From: an uncultured Pseudohongiella sp.
GTDB lineage: Bacteria; Pseudomonadota; Gammaproteobacteria; Pseudomonadales; Pseudohongiellaceae
Direction of reading: 5' to 3'
Assembly (NCBI GenBank): GCA_902597095.1
Contig: CACJWK010000001.1
Coordinates: forward strand, 1-64,000
Length of the DNA: 64,000 nucleotides
Shown: positions 1 to 11,278 of the stretch, one piece after another
How positions within the stretch are numbered: the first letter of the stretch is position 1
How the letters are laid out: the number at the start of each line of letters is the position of its first letter
Notes under the pieces: generated by a model
What the model saw: the letters and a program-made list of their open reading frames with translations, nothing else
Told to the model about the DNA's origin: nothing
Database searches by the model: none
Translations under genes and position numbers: made by a program

Positions 1-34
1 CATTGAGCGGGCCCATAGTACCTCCGTGTGTTTG

Positions 35-682
35 CTACTGGCGCGGCTTGTTGGCTTCAGCCGCACGCAGGTAGGCAGGTCTTAGAATGATTCGGTCGCG
101 ATAGGTCTGCAGAGAGCTTGCCAGTGGCAGCTCGTAGTTCAGAACCCAGTTCAGGCAGGTGGTTAAAAAGAGGTCGGCCAGCGTAAATTTGTCCCAAAGC
201 AAAAATTCCCGGTCCGCCAGCGCCGTTTCGACAACTTCGAGCATACGCAGCACATACTCGCGGGCGGACGCCATGGCTGCAGGCGCTTCGCCGTAGATAT
301 TGCTGAGCGCACCGTGGCGGCGCATGACGTAAAGACTGGTTTCATCGAGTTCGCCATAAATGAAACTCAGCCACTCATCTTCCTTGGCCGCTTCCTCAAT
401 CGATTCGGGGGCGCTGAGCACAGACGCGTTGCCAAACCGGGCCACCAGATAACGGCAAATAGCAAAAGTTTCGGAAATTTTGACCGGTCCGACCTCGCAA
501 AACGGGATCTTCTGTTTCGGATTCAGGGCGGTGTAAGTCTCTGTCTTGGTCTCTCCCGTGCGGGGACCGATCGGCTCAAGCCGGTAGTTGAGGCCGAGTT
601 CTTCAGCAACCCAGATAGGTCTCAGGGTGCGCGCCGTGCCGGCGCCCCAAAGTGTGGGCTGGATGTGGTCAAAATCTCCCAT
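35..682 (-). CDS. glutathione S-transferase family protein
   Basis: 215-aa ORF with GST-like N-terminal thioredoxin fold (NPKQKIPFCEVGPVKISETFAICRYL) and helical C-terminal domain (LADLFLTTCLNW). Confidence 0.85.
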   Translation of the reverse strand: MGDFDHIQPTLWGAGTARTLRPIWVAEELGLNYRLEPIGPRTGETKTETYTALNPKQKIPFCEVGPVKISETFAICRYLVARFGNASVLSAPESIEEAAKEDEWLSFIYGELDETSLYVMRRHGALSNIYGEAPAAMASAREYVLRMLEVVETALADREFLLWDKFTLADLFLTTCLNWVLNYELPLASSLQTYRDRIILRPAYLRAAEANKPRQ

Positions 683-1079
683 GTACAGCAGTGTAATACA
701 GAAATTAGGGTAATGGAGAATTTACCGGGCAACAAGTTCACCCTCTGCATTGGCCTGTGTGAAATCAGACCGGTTTGACACGCTGTCCGCCGAGCTACAC
801 GCGCGGTGCAAAACGCGGTAACCTCTCAGTTGAAGCCAGAGACAATCGGTTAGATTGTCAAGCCGACCTACAAGAAGCTCTACGGTTAGAGAGTCGGCTC
901 AGAAACGCCGCCGATGACGTGCGGCGAAACGCCTGACACCCTGCTGAAAAGATAGCCGACAAGGTTGCCGGAATCTGAAAGACTGCTATTTGAACCCGAT
1001 TGATTCCTCGGGCGCAGACGTTCGCTGAGCGAAACCGTCAGCGCTCCAAACTCCTCACAAGACACGCTGGAGGTCTGCC

Positions 1080-3773
1080 ATGCGTAGCTGCGCTCTGCAT
1101 CAATTTTTCCCCTATGTTCTGCTGACGACTCTGCTCATCATCTGCGCGTCCGCGTTTGCCGATACCGCCGTTGAAAGTGTCAGGTGGCCGGACGTAACCT
1201 ACGACTCCTCAGTGCCCACAATGGAATCGGTGCTGGGCTATGCCCCGGGCGATCAGATCACTTCCATCGAGCAGGCTCATGCTTATCTGCGCGCGCTGTC
1301 AGAGTCACAACCGGCGCGAACGCGACTGATTGAATATGCCCGCAGCTGGGAAGGCCGGCCGCTGGTCTATTTTCTGATCGGCAGTGAACAGACCATGAGT
1401 CGGCTCGAAGAGGTCAAGGCCGGCATGCGGGCCTTGGCCGATCCGGCTGAACTGTCCGGCAGTGAAATTGATGCGCTGGTTGCTGAGTTGCCCGCTGTTG
1501 TCTGGCTTGCCTATGGGGTACATGGCAATGAAATTTCCAGCACGGATGCGGGCTTGCAAACCGCCTATCATCTGCTGGCCGCTCAGGGAGAGCCCTTCAA
1601 CACCATCGGTGACAACACGCTAGTGGCGATAGACCCCAGTCAGAACCCGGACGGCAGGATGCGTTTTGTGAACCACTTTCGTGAAACCTATGGCATCGAG
1701 CCGAGCGTTTCTGCGATCGCTGCTGAGCGTCGCGAACCCTGGCCGGCAGGGCGCACGAATCATTATCTGTTTGATCTGAACCGGGACTGGTTGCCGCTCA
1801 CGCAGCCGGAGGTGATCGGCAGGGTCAAAACCTTTCAGGAGTATTTCCCGCTGGTGCACGTCGATATCCACGAGATGGGAACCGACTCAAGCTATTTTTT
1901 TCCACCGCCGGCCCAGCCTTTCAATCCCCACTATGTCGATGCACAGCAGGAAATGCTCGACGCCTACGGCCGCAACAATGCCAAGTGGTTCGATCATTTT
2001 GGCTTTGAGTATTTTACTCAGGCCGTTTATGACGCCTACTACCCGGGCTACGGCGATTCCTGGCCGGCGTTTCAGGGCAGTGTCGGTATGACCTTTGAGA
2101 TGGCCTCAGCGCGTGGGCTGGCGGGCGAGCGTCGTAACGGCGAGATAGTCACCTATGCCGATGGCGTGCAGCGCCATTTCGTGGCATCGATTGCAACGGT
2201 AGAGACCGCGTTGGTAAACCGGGAGACCTTCTTGCGGAATTTCGTTGAGTATCGACGCAGTGCGGATGCCGGCGAGCATGGAGGCCCACGCGAGTATGTG
2301 ATTCCACTGACCGGCGACCGATCGGTGGTCCACAAACTGGCTGCCAATCTGGTGCGGCATGGCATCGAAATCCGGCGGACGACCGAGAAAGCCCGGGCGT
2401 GTGATGTCGAATTGCCAGTGGGATCGTAGCTGGTGACTTCCCGGCAGCCCGCCGGTCGCATGGTGCGTACTTTCCTTGAGACGGAAAGCCCGATGGCGGA
2501 TGAGTTTCTTGCTGAGCAGGAGCGTCGCCGGTCACTGGGATTGCGGGCAGAACTTTACGATATCCTTGGCTGGTCGCTGCCGAGTTTATACAACGTTGAA
2601 GTGATCCCCTGCGATCGTGTCAGCGTCGGCGAAGAACGTTTCGAGGGAGACGGCATCCCTGCCTTCGAGCTACCGGAGGCGTCACAGCTGGGTTGGTTGG
2701 TGCCATGGGGCGGTCGGGCAGCGGGTCGTTTTCTGGCGGCAGCCCAGCGTGCCGGGCTAAAGGTGCAGGGGGCTGATGAGGTCATGACTCTGGCCAATCG
2801 CAGATATGATCGCGGCACGCTGGTGGTGCGCCTGGCGGACAATCCGGATTACGACGCCGGGGAGTTGCACAGAATGGTCAGCCAACTTGCACAAGTGAGT
2901 GGTGCAGAGGTGGTGGCGACAGACACCAGTTACTCGGAAGAAGGCGTCTCTTTTGGCAGCCGGAGCGTCATGGCGCTGCCGGCGCCCAGAATTGCACTGG
3001 CATGGGATGATCCTACCGTCTCATACTCGGCGGGAAACACCCGATTTGTGCTGGAGCGGCAGTTTGGCTATCCGGTGGAGCCCGTCCGGGTCGAGCATAT
3101 TGCCTCCGATGAACTCGACCGGTTCGACGTGCTGATTCTCCCCGACGGAGGCAACTATGCCGGCGTGCTCGGCGCCCGGGGTATTGAGCGTCTGAAGAAT
3201 TGGGTCGAACGTGGTGGCGTGCTGGTCGCCATGAGCGGTGGCATGCGCTTTGCGGCCAGTGATGCAGTTGGCTTACTTCCCACCGATCTTGAACTGCTGG
3301 CCGGCGGCAAAGAGGCGAATGATGATGAAGGTGATGTCGTGGAAGGCACGATATTGGCAGATCAGGAGGCCTATCAGCAGGCGATTCTGCCGGAAGCGCC
3401 GCGTCCGGATTCCCTGCCCGGTGTGTTACTGCGAACCAGGACCACGCAGGACACCTGGCTGAGTGCAGGGGTGACAGACGGCGTGGTTTTCATGGTGGAA
3501 GGTCGGGATGTCTATCGTCCTCTGACTCTGGATGAAGGCTGGAACGCGCTGTATTTCGAGGCTCCCGAGAACCTCGGGGCAGGGGGACATCTGTGGGTCG
3601 AGAATCGTCAGCAGTGGGCCTTCAAACCTGCCGTGGTCCAGGCCAACTACGGTGACGGACTGGTGATTGGCTTTGTTGCTGATCCCACCTTCCGGGCTGC
3701 TCTTGATGGCGCCAACGTGGTGTTTCTGAACGCGGTGCTGCGGGGTCCGGGCCATACTGCGCGGGTCCGATGA
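1080..3773 (+). pseudogene. M14 family zinc carboxypeptidase with C-terminal GATase1-like domain, interrupted by in-frame TAG at 2427-2429
   Basis: ORFs 1080-2429 and 2433-3773 are in the same frame, separated only by TAG (GGA TCG TAG CTG GTG ACT TCC CGG CAG). First half has signal peptide, HGNE, DPSQNPDG and VDIHEMG motifs. Second half continues the protein (TSRQPAGRMVRTFLE ... LILPDGGNYAG). Confidence 0.8.
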
Positions 3774-4034
3774 GGCGCTGCTTGATGGCTGAGCGAAGGC
3801 ACTGCCTTTCCGGCTGAACCTATGGCGCTGATTGCTGAACCGGGCTGGGCAGCAATCAGCAGCCCTGGCTGTGGCCCGTCAGGCATCGCCGAACCGCTGA
3901 CGAACAATCCGCTCAGCTTTCCGACGCGGCAGATCATCTGATCTGCGCCGGACAGATCTCCGTTTCAAGACCAGTTCAAAACTTGGTATAAACGCAGATC
4001 AGATCAATCCCCTTTGGGAACTTTGGAGCAAGGC

Positions 4035-5609
4035 ATGAGGATAGGAGCACCCAAGGAAACAGCTCAGGGTGAGGCGCGTGTTGCGCTGACGCCGGAGAGC
4101 GCCGAGCGTTTGCAGAAACTCGGTTATGACTGTTTGGTGGAAAGCGGGGCCGGTGCCGCGGCGTCAATCACCGACGCGGCGTATGAGGCGGCAGGCGTCA
4201 GAATCGTCGACACGGCAGCGGAACTCTGGAGTGATGCGGATGTCATCGTCAAGGTGCGCGAACCATCTGCAGACGAAATTGAAGCCGCGCCTGACGGCAA
4301 AACCCTGATCAGTTTTATCTGGCCGGCAGCGAATGAAGCTTTGCTGGAAAAGCTGAAGGAAAAAAATATGAGCGTGCTGGCCATGGATATGGTGCCGCGA
4401 ATCAGCCGAGCCCAGAAGATGGATGCGCTCTCCTCGATGGCCAACATCGCCGGCTATCGCGCCGTAGTCGAAGCGGGCAACAATTTTGGTCGCTTTTTCA
4501 TGGGGCAGATGACGGCGGCGGGCAAAGTTCCACCCGCCAGAGTGCTGGTAGTCGGCGCAGGTGTTGCCGGTCTTGCCGCGATCGGGACGTCAGTGTCGCT
4601 CGGCGCGATTACCTTGGCCTTCGACGTACGTCCGGAGGTGTCCGAACAGATTGAGTCCATGGGAGCGGAATTTGTCTTTCTGGATTTTGAAGAAGAGCAG
4701 ACTGACGGCGCTGAAACCGGGGGATATGCTGCTCCGTCGAGCCCGGAGTTTCGCGAAAAGCAGCTGGAGAAATTTCGCGAGCTGGCGCCTGAGGTGGACA
4801 TCGTGATCACGACCGCGCTGATTCCGAACCGGCCGGCCCCCGAGCTTTGGACCGCAGACATGGTAGCGGCCATGAAACCGGGCTCGGTTGTTGTGGATCT
4901 TGCTGCCGAGCGGGGGGGTAACTGCAGCCTGACTCGGGCCGATGAGAAGCTGGTTACCGATCACGGTGTGACGGTCATTGGTTACACGGATTTTCCCAGT
5001 CGAATGGCGACCCAGTCGTCAAATCTTTACGCGACTAACATCCGCCATATGCTGGATGATCTGACGCCGGAGAAAGACGGCGCGCCAGTCATCGACATGG
5101 AAGATGATGTGATTCGTGGCGCTCTGGTAACTCATCAGGGGGAAGTAACCTGGCCACCGCCCCCACCCAAGGTCAAGGCGATCGCCGCCGCGGCGCCTAA
5201 GAAAAAAGAGGTTGAGGAAAGCGCTGAAGAGAAAGCGGCCCGTGAGCTAGCAGAAATGAAGAAATCTCTGAACCGGACCGGGCTACTGCTGGCGGTTGGG
5301 GGAGCGCTCTGTCTTGCGCTCGGTGCGGTGGCGCCGCCCAGTTTTATGCAGCATTTTATTGTTTTCGTGCTGTCCGTATTCATCGGCTTTCATGTCATCT
5401 GGGGTGTGGCCCATTCGCTGCACACGCCGCTCATGGCCATCACCAACGCCATTTCATCGATCATCATTGTCGGCGCGCTGCTGCAAATTGTCTCCAGTAG
5501 TTTGCTGGTAGTGCTGTTGGCTGCGCTGTCTGTGCTCATGGCGTCGGTTAATATATTTGGCGGTTTTCTGGTGACCCGTCGAATGCTTGCCATGTTCCAG
5601 AGGAGTTAA
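4035..5609 (+). CDS. pntA: NAD(P) transhydrogenase subunit alpha
   Basis: MRIGAPKETAQGEARVALTPE start, Rossmann GAGVAGLAAIG, C-terminal TM segment as in PntA. ORF track starts at 4014 (TTG); ATG at 4035 fits better. Confidence 0.95.
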   Translation: MRIGAPKETAQGEARVALTPESAERLQKLGYDCLVESGAGAAASITDAAYEAAGVRIVDTAAELWSDADVIVKVREPSADEIEAAPDGKTLISFIWPAANEALLEKLKEKNMSVLAMDMVPRISRAQKMDALSSMANIAGYRAVVEAGNNFGRFFMGQMTAAGKVPPARVLVVGAGVAGLAAIGTSVSLGAITLAFDVRPEVSEQIESMGAEFVFLDFEEEQTDGAETGGYAAPSSPEFREKQLEKFRELAPEVDIVITTALIPNRPAPELWTADMVAAMKPGSVVVDLAAERGGNCSLTRADEKLVTDHGVTVIGYTDFPSRMATQSSNLYATNIRHMLDDLTPEKDGAPVIDMEDDVIRGALVTHQGEVTWPPPPPKVKAIAAAAPKKKEVEESAEEKAARELAEMKKSLNRTGLLLAVGGALCLALGAVAPPSFMQHFIVFVLSVFIGFHVIWGVAHSLHTPLMAITNAISSIIIVGALLQIVSSSLLVVLLAALSVLMASVNIFGGFLVTRRMLAMFQRS

Positions 5610-5612
5610 GGA

Positions 5613-7052
5613 ATGCATACTAACGAAGGACTTGTCACCGCGGCATATGTCGTCGCCGCCGTGCTGTTTATCCTCGCTCTTGGCGGCTTGTCGAATCAGG
5701 AAAAAGCCAAGCGCGCTATCTGGTACGGAATCATCGGGATGACTCTGGCGGTGGCTGCAACCGTCAGTGCTGCGGGTGGACAAACGGTACTGATTGCTCT
5801 GATGGTGATTCTTGGCGGGATTGGCGGCTGGTTCGTCGCGAATCGGGTTCAGATGACTCAGATGCCGGAACTTGTCGCGGGTTTTCACAGTCTGGTCGGT
5901 CTGGCTGCAGTCTTTATCGGGATCAATGCGGATCTTGAGATGGGTGCTGCGCTGGCGGCAAGGGCGGCCGGTGCTGCTGACCAGCTGGCGGGCTTCGCCG
6001 CCACCATCGCTGCTAAAAGCGCGGTTGAGCTGAGTATTCTCAAGGTCGAACTGTTTCTGGGCATCCTGATCGGAGCGATTACTTTTACCGGATCCATTAT
6101 CGCGTACGGCAAGCTGGCCGGCAGACTCAGTTCAGCGGCGCTGACCTTACCGGGTCGACACGCGCTGAACCTGGCCGCGCTGGTGGCCTGTTTTTTTCTC
6201 GGTTATCTCTACCTCGGCGGCGCAGGCTTGTGGACTTTGCTGCTGGTCACGCTGATTTCCGGGGCAGTCGGCTGTCATCTCATTCTTGCGATTGGCGGTG
6301 CCGACATGCCGGTAGTGGTTTCCATGCTTAACTCCTATTCGGGCTGGGCCGCCGCCGCCATTGGTTTCACACTTGGCAATGATCTGCTGATTGTCACCGG
6401 CGCGCTGGTGGGATCTTCGGGCGCCATTTTGTCCTACATCATGTGCAAGGGCATGAACCGCTCTTTTGTGTCGGTGATTCTCGGCGGCTGGGGCGGAGAG
6501 ACCCAGGCAGCCAGCACTGTCGAGGGCGAGATGATCGAGGCAAAAGCAGATGCGGTGGCGCAGGCGGTTCAGGATGCCGACAGCGTGATCATCGTGCCGG
6601 GCTATGGAATGGCGGTTGCCCAGGCGCAAGGGTCCGTGTCAGAGCTCACCAAACGACTGCGTGCGCAGGGCAAGACGGTGCGCTTTGCAATCCATCCCGT
6701 TGCCGGCCGATTGCCCGGGCACATGAACGTGTTGCTGGCGGAAGCAAAGGTGCCTTACGACATCGTGCTTGAAATGGAGGAGATCAATGACGATTTCCCC
6801 GAGACCGATGTCGTGATCATTATAGGCGCCAACGATATCGTCAATCCTGCTGCGCAGGATGATCCGGGCAGCCCCATCGCCGGTATGCCGGTGCTGGAAG
6901 TCTGGAAATCGCGTCATGTGTTCGTCTGCAAGCGAGGTCGGGGCACCGGTTATTCAGGCATTGAAAATCCCCTGTTTTTCAAGGAAAACACCCGGATGTT
7001 CTATGGTGACGCGAAAGCTTCAATGGACGACCTGCTGCGGGAGCTGGACTGA
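5613..7052 (+). CDS. pntB: NAD(P) transhydrogenase subunit beta
   Basis: 479 aa; multiple TM helices then [50 protein letters not shown] motifs; directly follows pntA. Confidence 0.96.
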   Translation: MHTNEGLVTAAYVVAAVLFILALGGLSNQEKAKRAIWYGIIGMTLAVAATVSAAGGQTVLIALMVILGGIGGWFVANRVQMTQMPELVAGFHSLVGLAAVFIGINADLEMGAALAARAAGAADQLAGFAATIAAKSAVELSILKVELFLGILIGAITFTGSIIAYGKLAGRLSSAALTLPGRHALNLAALVACFFLGYLYLGGAGLWTLLLVTLISGAVGCHLILAIGGADMPVVVSMLNSYSGWAAAAIGFTLGNDLLIVTGALVGSSGAILSYIMCKGMNRSFVSVILGGWGGETQAASTVEGEMIEAKADAVAQAVQDADSVIIVPGYGMAVAQAQGSVSELTKRLRAQGKTVRFAIHPVAGRLPGHMNVLLAEAKVPYDIVLEMEEINDDFPETDVVIIIGANDIVNPAAQDDPGSPIAGMPVLEVWKSRHVFVCKRGRGTGYSGIENPLFFKENTRMFYGDAKASMDDLLRELD

Positions 7053-7299
7053 TCAGGTCGGGCGACCGGGTTTCCCAGTCGTATTCCAGACACGCTCGGC
7101 TGAATCGCTTCAGAGCCTCAGCATAAGGGCCCGAAACCGGGCATCTGCGTCATTTCACTCGGCCCCGGCGCTGGCGGACAATTTGTGACAGTTTACTACT
7201 TGGAAATTGCGCATTCCGGCATCACAATACCGTAAAGAGGTAAATCTGCGGGTGTTGTCGCAGCGTAACCCTTTCGCTCGGCTTGTTGAGGAACTAACC

Positions 7300-8622
7300 A
7301 TGAGAATAGACAAAATACTGGGCTTCGGTGCCCTGCTGATCGCTCCCGCTCTGGGGAACGCGCAGGCGTCAGATGATCATCCGACCTATGCCAATGAGGT
7401 GTCTCGGATTATTCAGGACAACTGCCAGATCTGCCACCAGCCCGGTGCGATCGGCCCGATGTCGTTTACCAGCTATGAAGAAGTGCGCCCCTGGGCACCT
7501 CTGATACAGCTCAAGGTGAAGAGCCGCGATATGCCGCCTTATCATTATGACCGGGATACGGGCGTTCAGGAACTCAAGAACGACTGGCGTCTGTCGCAGG
7601 AGGACATCGACACGATAGTCGCCTGGGTCAATGCCGGATCGCCTTTGGGTAACCCGGAAGAGCTGCCGCCACCGCGAGAATTCCCCAGGAAAGGCGAATG
7701 GCGTCTGGCGGCAGATCTTGGTCAACCCGACCATATCATCCGATCAACCGCCTGGGATGTGCCGGCGGAAGGACAGGACCTCTGGTGGGAGCCGGTTGTG
7801 GATTCCGGTATTACCGAAAGCCGCTGCATCAAAGCGGTAGAGACGCTGCCTTCGGCCGCTGCACAAGGCTCGACGCACCATGCCAACTCGCATTTCAAGA
7901 TTCTCGATGAGGAAGGTGAGTGGATGGACAGCGACCGACTGTCAGAGTTTGCGCTTGGCAAGCTCGGCGAAAAAGTCCCCGAAGGTGCCTGCCGCAGAGC
8001 GCCCGCCAACTCTAAGGTTGAGTGGGAAATTCACTACTTCCCGGATGGAAACGCCGTCCCGCAGGATCAGGTCCAGGTAGGTATCTGGTTTTATGATGAG
8101 GAAGATGATTTTGTGGAAGAAGAGTCGTATAAGCAGGATCTGCGCGCCTATCGCCTCGACGGTGGTGGCGACTATATGATCCCGCCCCACGGCACGCTGA
8201 TGACCCAGGGCTTCCATTCCTTCGACCATCCTGTTCGCATCGACAGCTGGCAGCCGCATATGCACCTTCGCGGTGTGGCGATGTCTCTGGAGATGTTCAA
8301 TCCCGAGACGGGTCGCAAGGAAATGCTGAGCCAGGCGTCAAACTGGACCGCGGCATGGAACCACAGCCATACCTATGAGGAAGGCTACCAGCCGCTGGTT
8401 CCTGCAGGGGCCACGCTGATTATCTCTGCCTGGTACGACAATACCGAAAACAATCCCATGAATCCGGATCCGGATCAGTGGGTCGGAGCGGGGCAGCGCA
8501 CTACCGACGAGATGTCTCATGCCTGGATCGCGGTGACTCATCTTGATGAAGAGGGCTACGAGAAACTGCTTGTCGAACGTGAGGAGCGCGACCAGCGGAG
8601 TCTTGCCGGATCCGACGACTGA
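7300..8622 (+). CDS. secreted protein with c-type cytochrome motif and copper type II ascorbate-dependent monooxygenase-like C-terminal domain
   Basis: Signal peptide from ATG 7300; CQICH heme motif followed by PMSFTSYEEVRPWAPLI; C-terminal SWQPHMHLRG. ORF track start 7207 is upstream extension. Confidence 0.7.
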   Translation: MRIDKILGFGALLIAPALGNAQASDDHPTYANEVSRIIQDNCQICHQPGAIGPMSFTSYEEVRPWAPLIQLKVKSRDMPPYHYDRDTGVQELKNDWRLSQEDIDTIVAWVNAGSPLGNPEELPPPREFPRKGEWRLAADLGQPDHIIRSTAWDVPAEGQDLWWEPVVDSGITESRCIKAVETLPSAAAQGSTHHANSHFKILDEEGEWMDSDRLSEFALGKLGEKVPEGACRRAPANSKVEWEIHYFPDGNAVPQDQVQVGIWFYDEEDDFVEEESYKQDLRAYRLDGGGDYMIPPHGTLMTQGFHSFDHPVRIDSWQPHMHLRGVAMSLEMFNPETGRKEMLSQASNWTAAWNHSHTYEEGYQPLVPAGATLIISAWYDNTENNPMNPDPDQWVGAGQRTTDEMSHAWIAVTHLDEEGYEKLLVEREERDQRSLAGSDD

Positions 8623-8650
8623 CAGACCGTAACGTCGACTTCGAGAGCAA

Positions 8651-8685
8651 AAAGCCAGGTGCCCTCGGTACCTGGCTTTATTTTT
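8651..8685 (+). terminator. Rho-independent terminator
   Basis: AAAGCCAGGT-loop-ACCTGGCTTT followed by ATTTTT, just after the stop at 8622. Confidence 0.85.
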
Positions 8686-9014
8686 GCTTCTGTGGCTCGC
8701 AGAACCGGGGCTTCCGTTCGGGCCGGCCGGCTTCGGGTGGGGCAAGCCCGTCACCACCCGCCATACCGATGAATGTCGCTCTCCCTGGTTGATCAGTAGG
8801 CCATTGCTGTTCACCCGGTTCGCTGGATATGCAGATCGGGCACCGGTATCCTTCGTCAGGCAAGTCATTTTCAAATCAGGCTGCGCCCTGCGCGATCTCC
8901 GAACCGCTTGCATACGCGCCGGATTTCTGTGCCCTGGCCGGTTTGGGTTTCAGGCTCTGATCAGTTATTAGTGCGTAGTGTTCAGGTTCAGGGGACAGCG
9001 TCATCGGGGGAGCT

Positions 9015-10028
9015 GTGTTTTTCTTTTCGCCACACAAGGACATCGTCGGGCATGCCCTTGCCTGTGCCGATGAACCCGTTCAGGCCAGGCACAGTATACT
9101 GACAGACGGGACAGAAGTGACCCTTCTGGATTGTGGTGTGATCCGGATTGAGCCGAACACAGCGAGTCAACTCTCTCTTGTCATTTCCTGCGGCGTTCAT
9201 GGCAACGAGACAGCGCCTATAGAAATTGTGTCGCAACTTGTCAGCGACTTGCTGTCCGGGGAAGTCAGCAGTGCTGTCCGGGTTCTGTTCATTCTTGCGA
9301 ATCCCTGGGCCATGGCGGAGGACAGACGTTTCGTTGATCTCAACATGAACAGGCTGTTCTGCGGTCAGTGGCAGTATGAAGATCTCAGTCTGAAAGAGGT
9401 GAAGCGGGCCGCCAGGCTGGAGGCTTATGTGGCGAATTTCTTCGCCGAGGAACCGGTTACCGTCGAGCAGCGGCTGCACTATGACTGCCACACGGCGATC
9501 AGAGCGTCGGCTAGAGAGCGCTTTGCTGTGTATCCTTTTGTGCCTGGCCGGGTGCTTCCTGAACATCAGCAAGCCCTTCTGACCCGTGCTGACATCGAAA
9601 CCGTCATGCTGCAGCAGGAGCCTGCCAACACGTTCTCTTCTTTTACTTCAGTTAAACAGGATGCGCAGAGTTTTACTCTGGAATTGGGGAAGGTCATGCC
9701 CTTTGGCGCCAATGATTTGTCGCGCTTTTCTGGTATCGACCTGCTCCTTCGGGCTTTGATCTCCGATGAAGAGTTGCCGAACACACCGGCAGGTGGCATG
9801 GAACAGTTCGTGGTGCATCACACCCTTGAGAAGTCCAGCGAAAACTGGACATTCCACGTGCCCGATGATGCGCCGAATTTTTCTGAGTGTACGCCGGGCA
9901 GTCTGATTGCCGAAGACGGGGGCGTGCAGTATCTCGTTGGAGCGGAACCGGAGTACATTGTGTTTCCCAATCCCCGGGTCAAGGTGGGCGAACGAGCAGG
10001 ACTGATGCTGCGAAAACTGAGTAAGTGA
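9015..10028 (+). CDS. astE: succinylglutamate desuccinylase
   Basis: SCGVHGNETAPIEIV, FVDLNMNRLF, YDCHTAIR, FTLELGKVMPFG motifs of AstE. Confidence 0.88.
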   Translation: MFFFSPHKDIVGHALACADEPVQARHSILTDGTEVTLLDCGVIRIEPNTASQLSLVISCGVHGNETAPIEIVSQLVSDLLSGEVSSAVRVLFILANPWAMAEDRRFVDLNMNRLFCGQWQYEDLSLKEVKRAARLEAYVANFFAEEPVTVEQRLHYDCHTAIRASARERFAVYPFVPGRVLPEHQQALLTRADIETVMLQQEPANTFSSFTSVKQDAQSFTLELGKVMPFGANDLSRFSGIDLLLRALISDEELPNTPAGGMEQFVVHHTLEKSSENWTFHVPDDAPNFSECTPGSLIAEDGGVQYLVGAEPEYIVFPNPRVKVGERAGLMLRKLSK

Positions 10029-10273
10029 GGAAGTCAGTAGGCTAGGAGCGAGGCAGTCTGACGGCCAGCTCCACCCCTACGCTCTGAGAGCCGGGCACTG
10101 CGCCGGAACTGACAGCCCGGCCGGCCTGTCGCAGGGTCGCGTTAGACTAACCGGTGGAGAGGTATGATAGTCTTGATCTCCTATACAGAACGAACCCTGG
10201 CACGAGTCAGGGAGAGCGAGTTTGTAAACGTCCATTACAAGTCAAGCAAGCTTAGATCGATTGGAGAGGCAGC

Positions 10274-11155
10274 ATGCACAAAAGATTTCAGTCTGGCCAC
10301 CAGACCAGAAGAGAGTTTCTCAAAAAGACGGCAGTTTCCGCAGTGCTTGCGGCAAGCCCGTTTGGCGCGGTGAGTGCGCAGGTGCGGCGGGTTGATAAAA
10401 TCGGGCTGCAGCTGTATTCGCTGCGCCGGGAAATGGCCGAAGATTTCGAAGGGACTCTGGCCCAGCTCGCCGAGATCGGGTTTACTGAAATGGAGTTTGC
10501 CGGTTACCACGGTAAGACCTCCGGCGAGGTGCGCAGCATACTGGACAGTTTTGGTCTGACGACGCCAGCGTCCCATGTTCCTCTGCGGGCCATTCGGGAT
10601 AATCTCGATCAGGAAATTGAGACCGCTGTGACACTTGGTCAACAGTATATGGTGCTGCCCTGGTTGCCTGAGAATGAGCGCAGCCTTGACAGTTACCACA
10701 GAGTTGCTGAGTTGCTGAACCGCGCGGGGGAGAAGACTCGGGAGGCCGGCATAATCATGGGTTACCACAATCATGATTTTGAATTTGACATTCACGAAGG
10801 GGGGCGGATCGGCTACGACATTCTGACATCAGAAACTGAACCTGACCTTGTGATGTTCGAGATGGATCTGTTCTGGGCGGAAGAGGCCGGCTACGATGCC
10901 ACCTTCTTCTTTCTCAAGTATCCGGGCCGCTACCCCATGATCCACGTCAAAGATCGCGCTGGTTCAGGTGAGATGGCCGATGTTGGGCGCGGTTACATCG
11001 ATTTCCAGGAGCTGTTCAGCTACGGCAGCAAGGGCGGGTTCAAGCATTACTTTATCGAACACGACAATCCGACCGACGGCATCAATTCGATGGCCTACAG
11101 CTACAACACGCTTCGCAATCTCCGATTCAACTCGACCTATGAACTGCCTTACTGA
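10274..11155 (+). CDS. Tat-exported sugar phosphate isomerase/epimerase-like TIM barrel protein
   Basis: Twin-arginine leader TRREFLKKTAVSAVLAA; KIGLQLYSLRREM, MGYHNHDFEF, HVKDRAG motifs. Confidence 0.85.
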   Translation: MHKRFQSGHQTRREFLKKTAVSAVLAASPFGAVSAQVRRVDKIGLQLYSLRREMAEDFEGTLAQLAEIGFTEMEFAGYHGKTSGEVRSILDSFGLTTPASHVPLRAIRDNLDQEIETAVTLGQQYMVLPWLPENERSLDSYHRVAELLNRAGEKTREAGIIMGYHNHDFEFDIHEGGRIGYDILTSETEPDLVMFEMDLFWAEEAGYDATFFFLKYPGRYPMIHVKDRAGSGEMADVGRGYIDFQELFSYGSKGGFKHYFIEHDNPTDGINSMAYSYNTLRNLRFNSTYELPY

Positions 11156-11278
11156 AAGTGCCTGAAATCCCGCCTACTCATACCGCTGCGCAGAGCAGTG
11201 AGAGTGCCAGGTGGTTCTGAGGAGTGTCCGTGACTGTCGAGGCTTCTCAGTCGGCCCCGCTGGTACTGTCTGAGCGTA

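Noticed and set aside
314-778. 154-aa plus-strand ORF
   Set aside because: Antisense overlap with the GST gene; no domain.
4454-4873. 139-aa minus-strand ORF inside pntA
   Set aside because: Serine/alanine-rich shadow ORF opposite a conserved gene.
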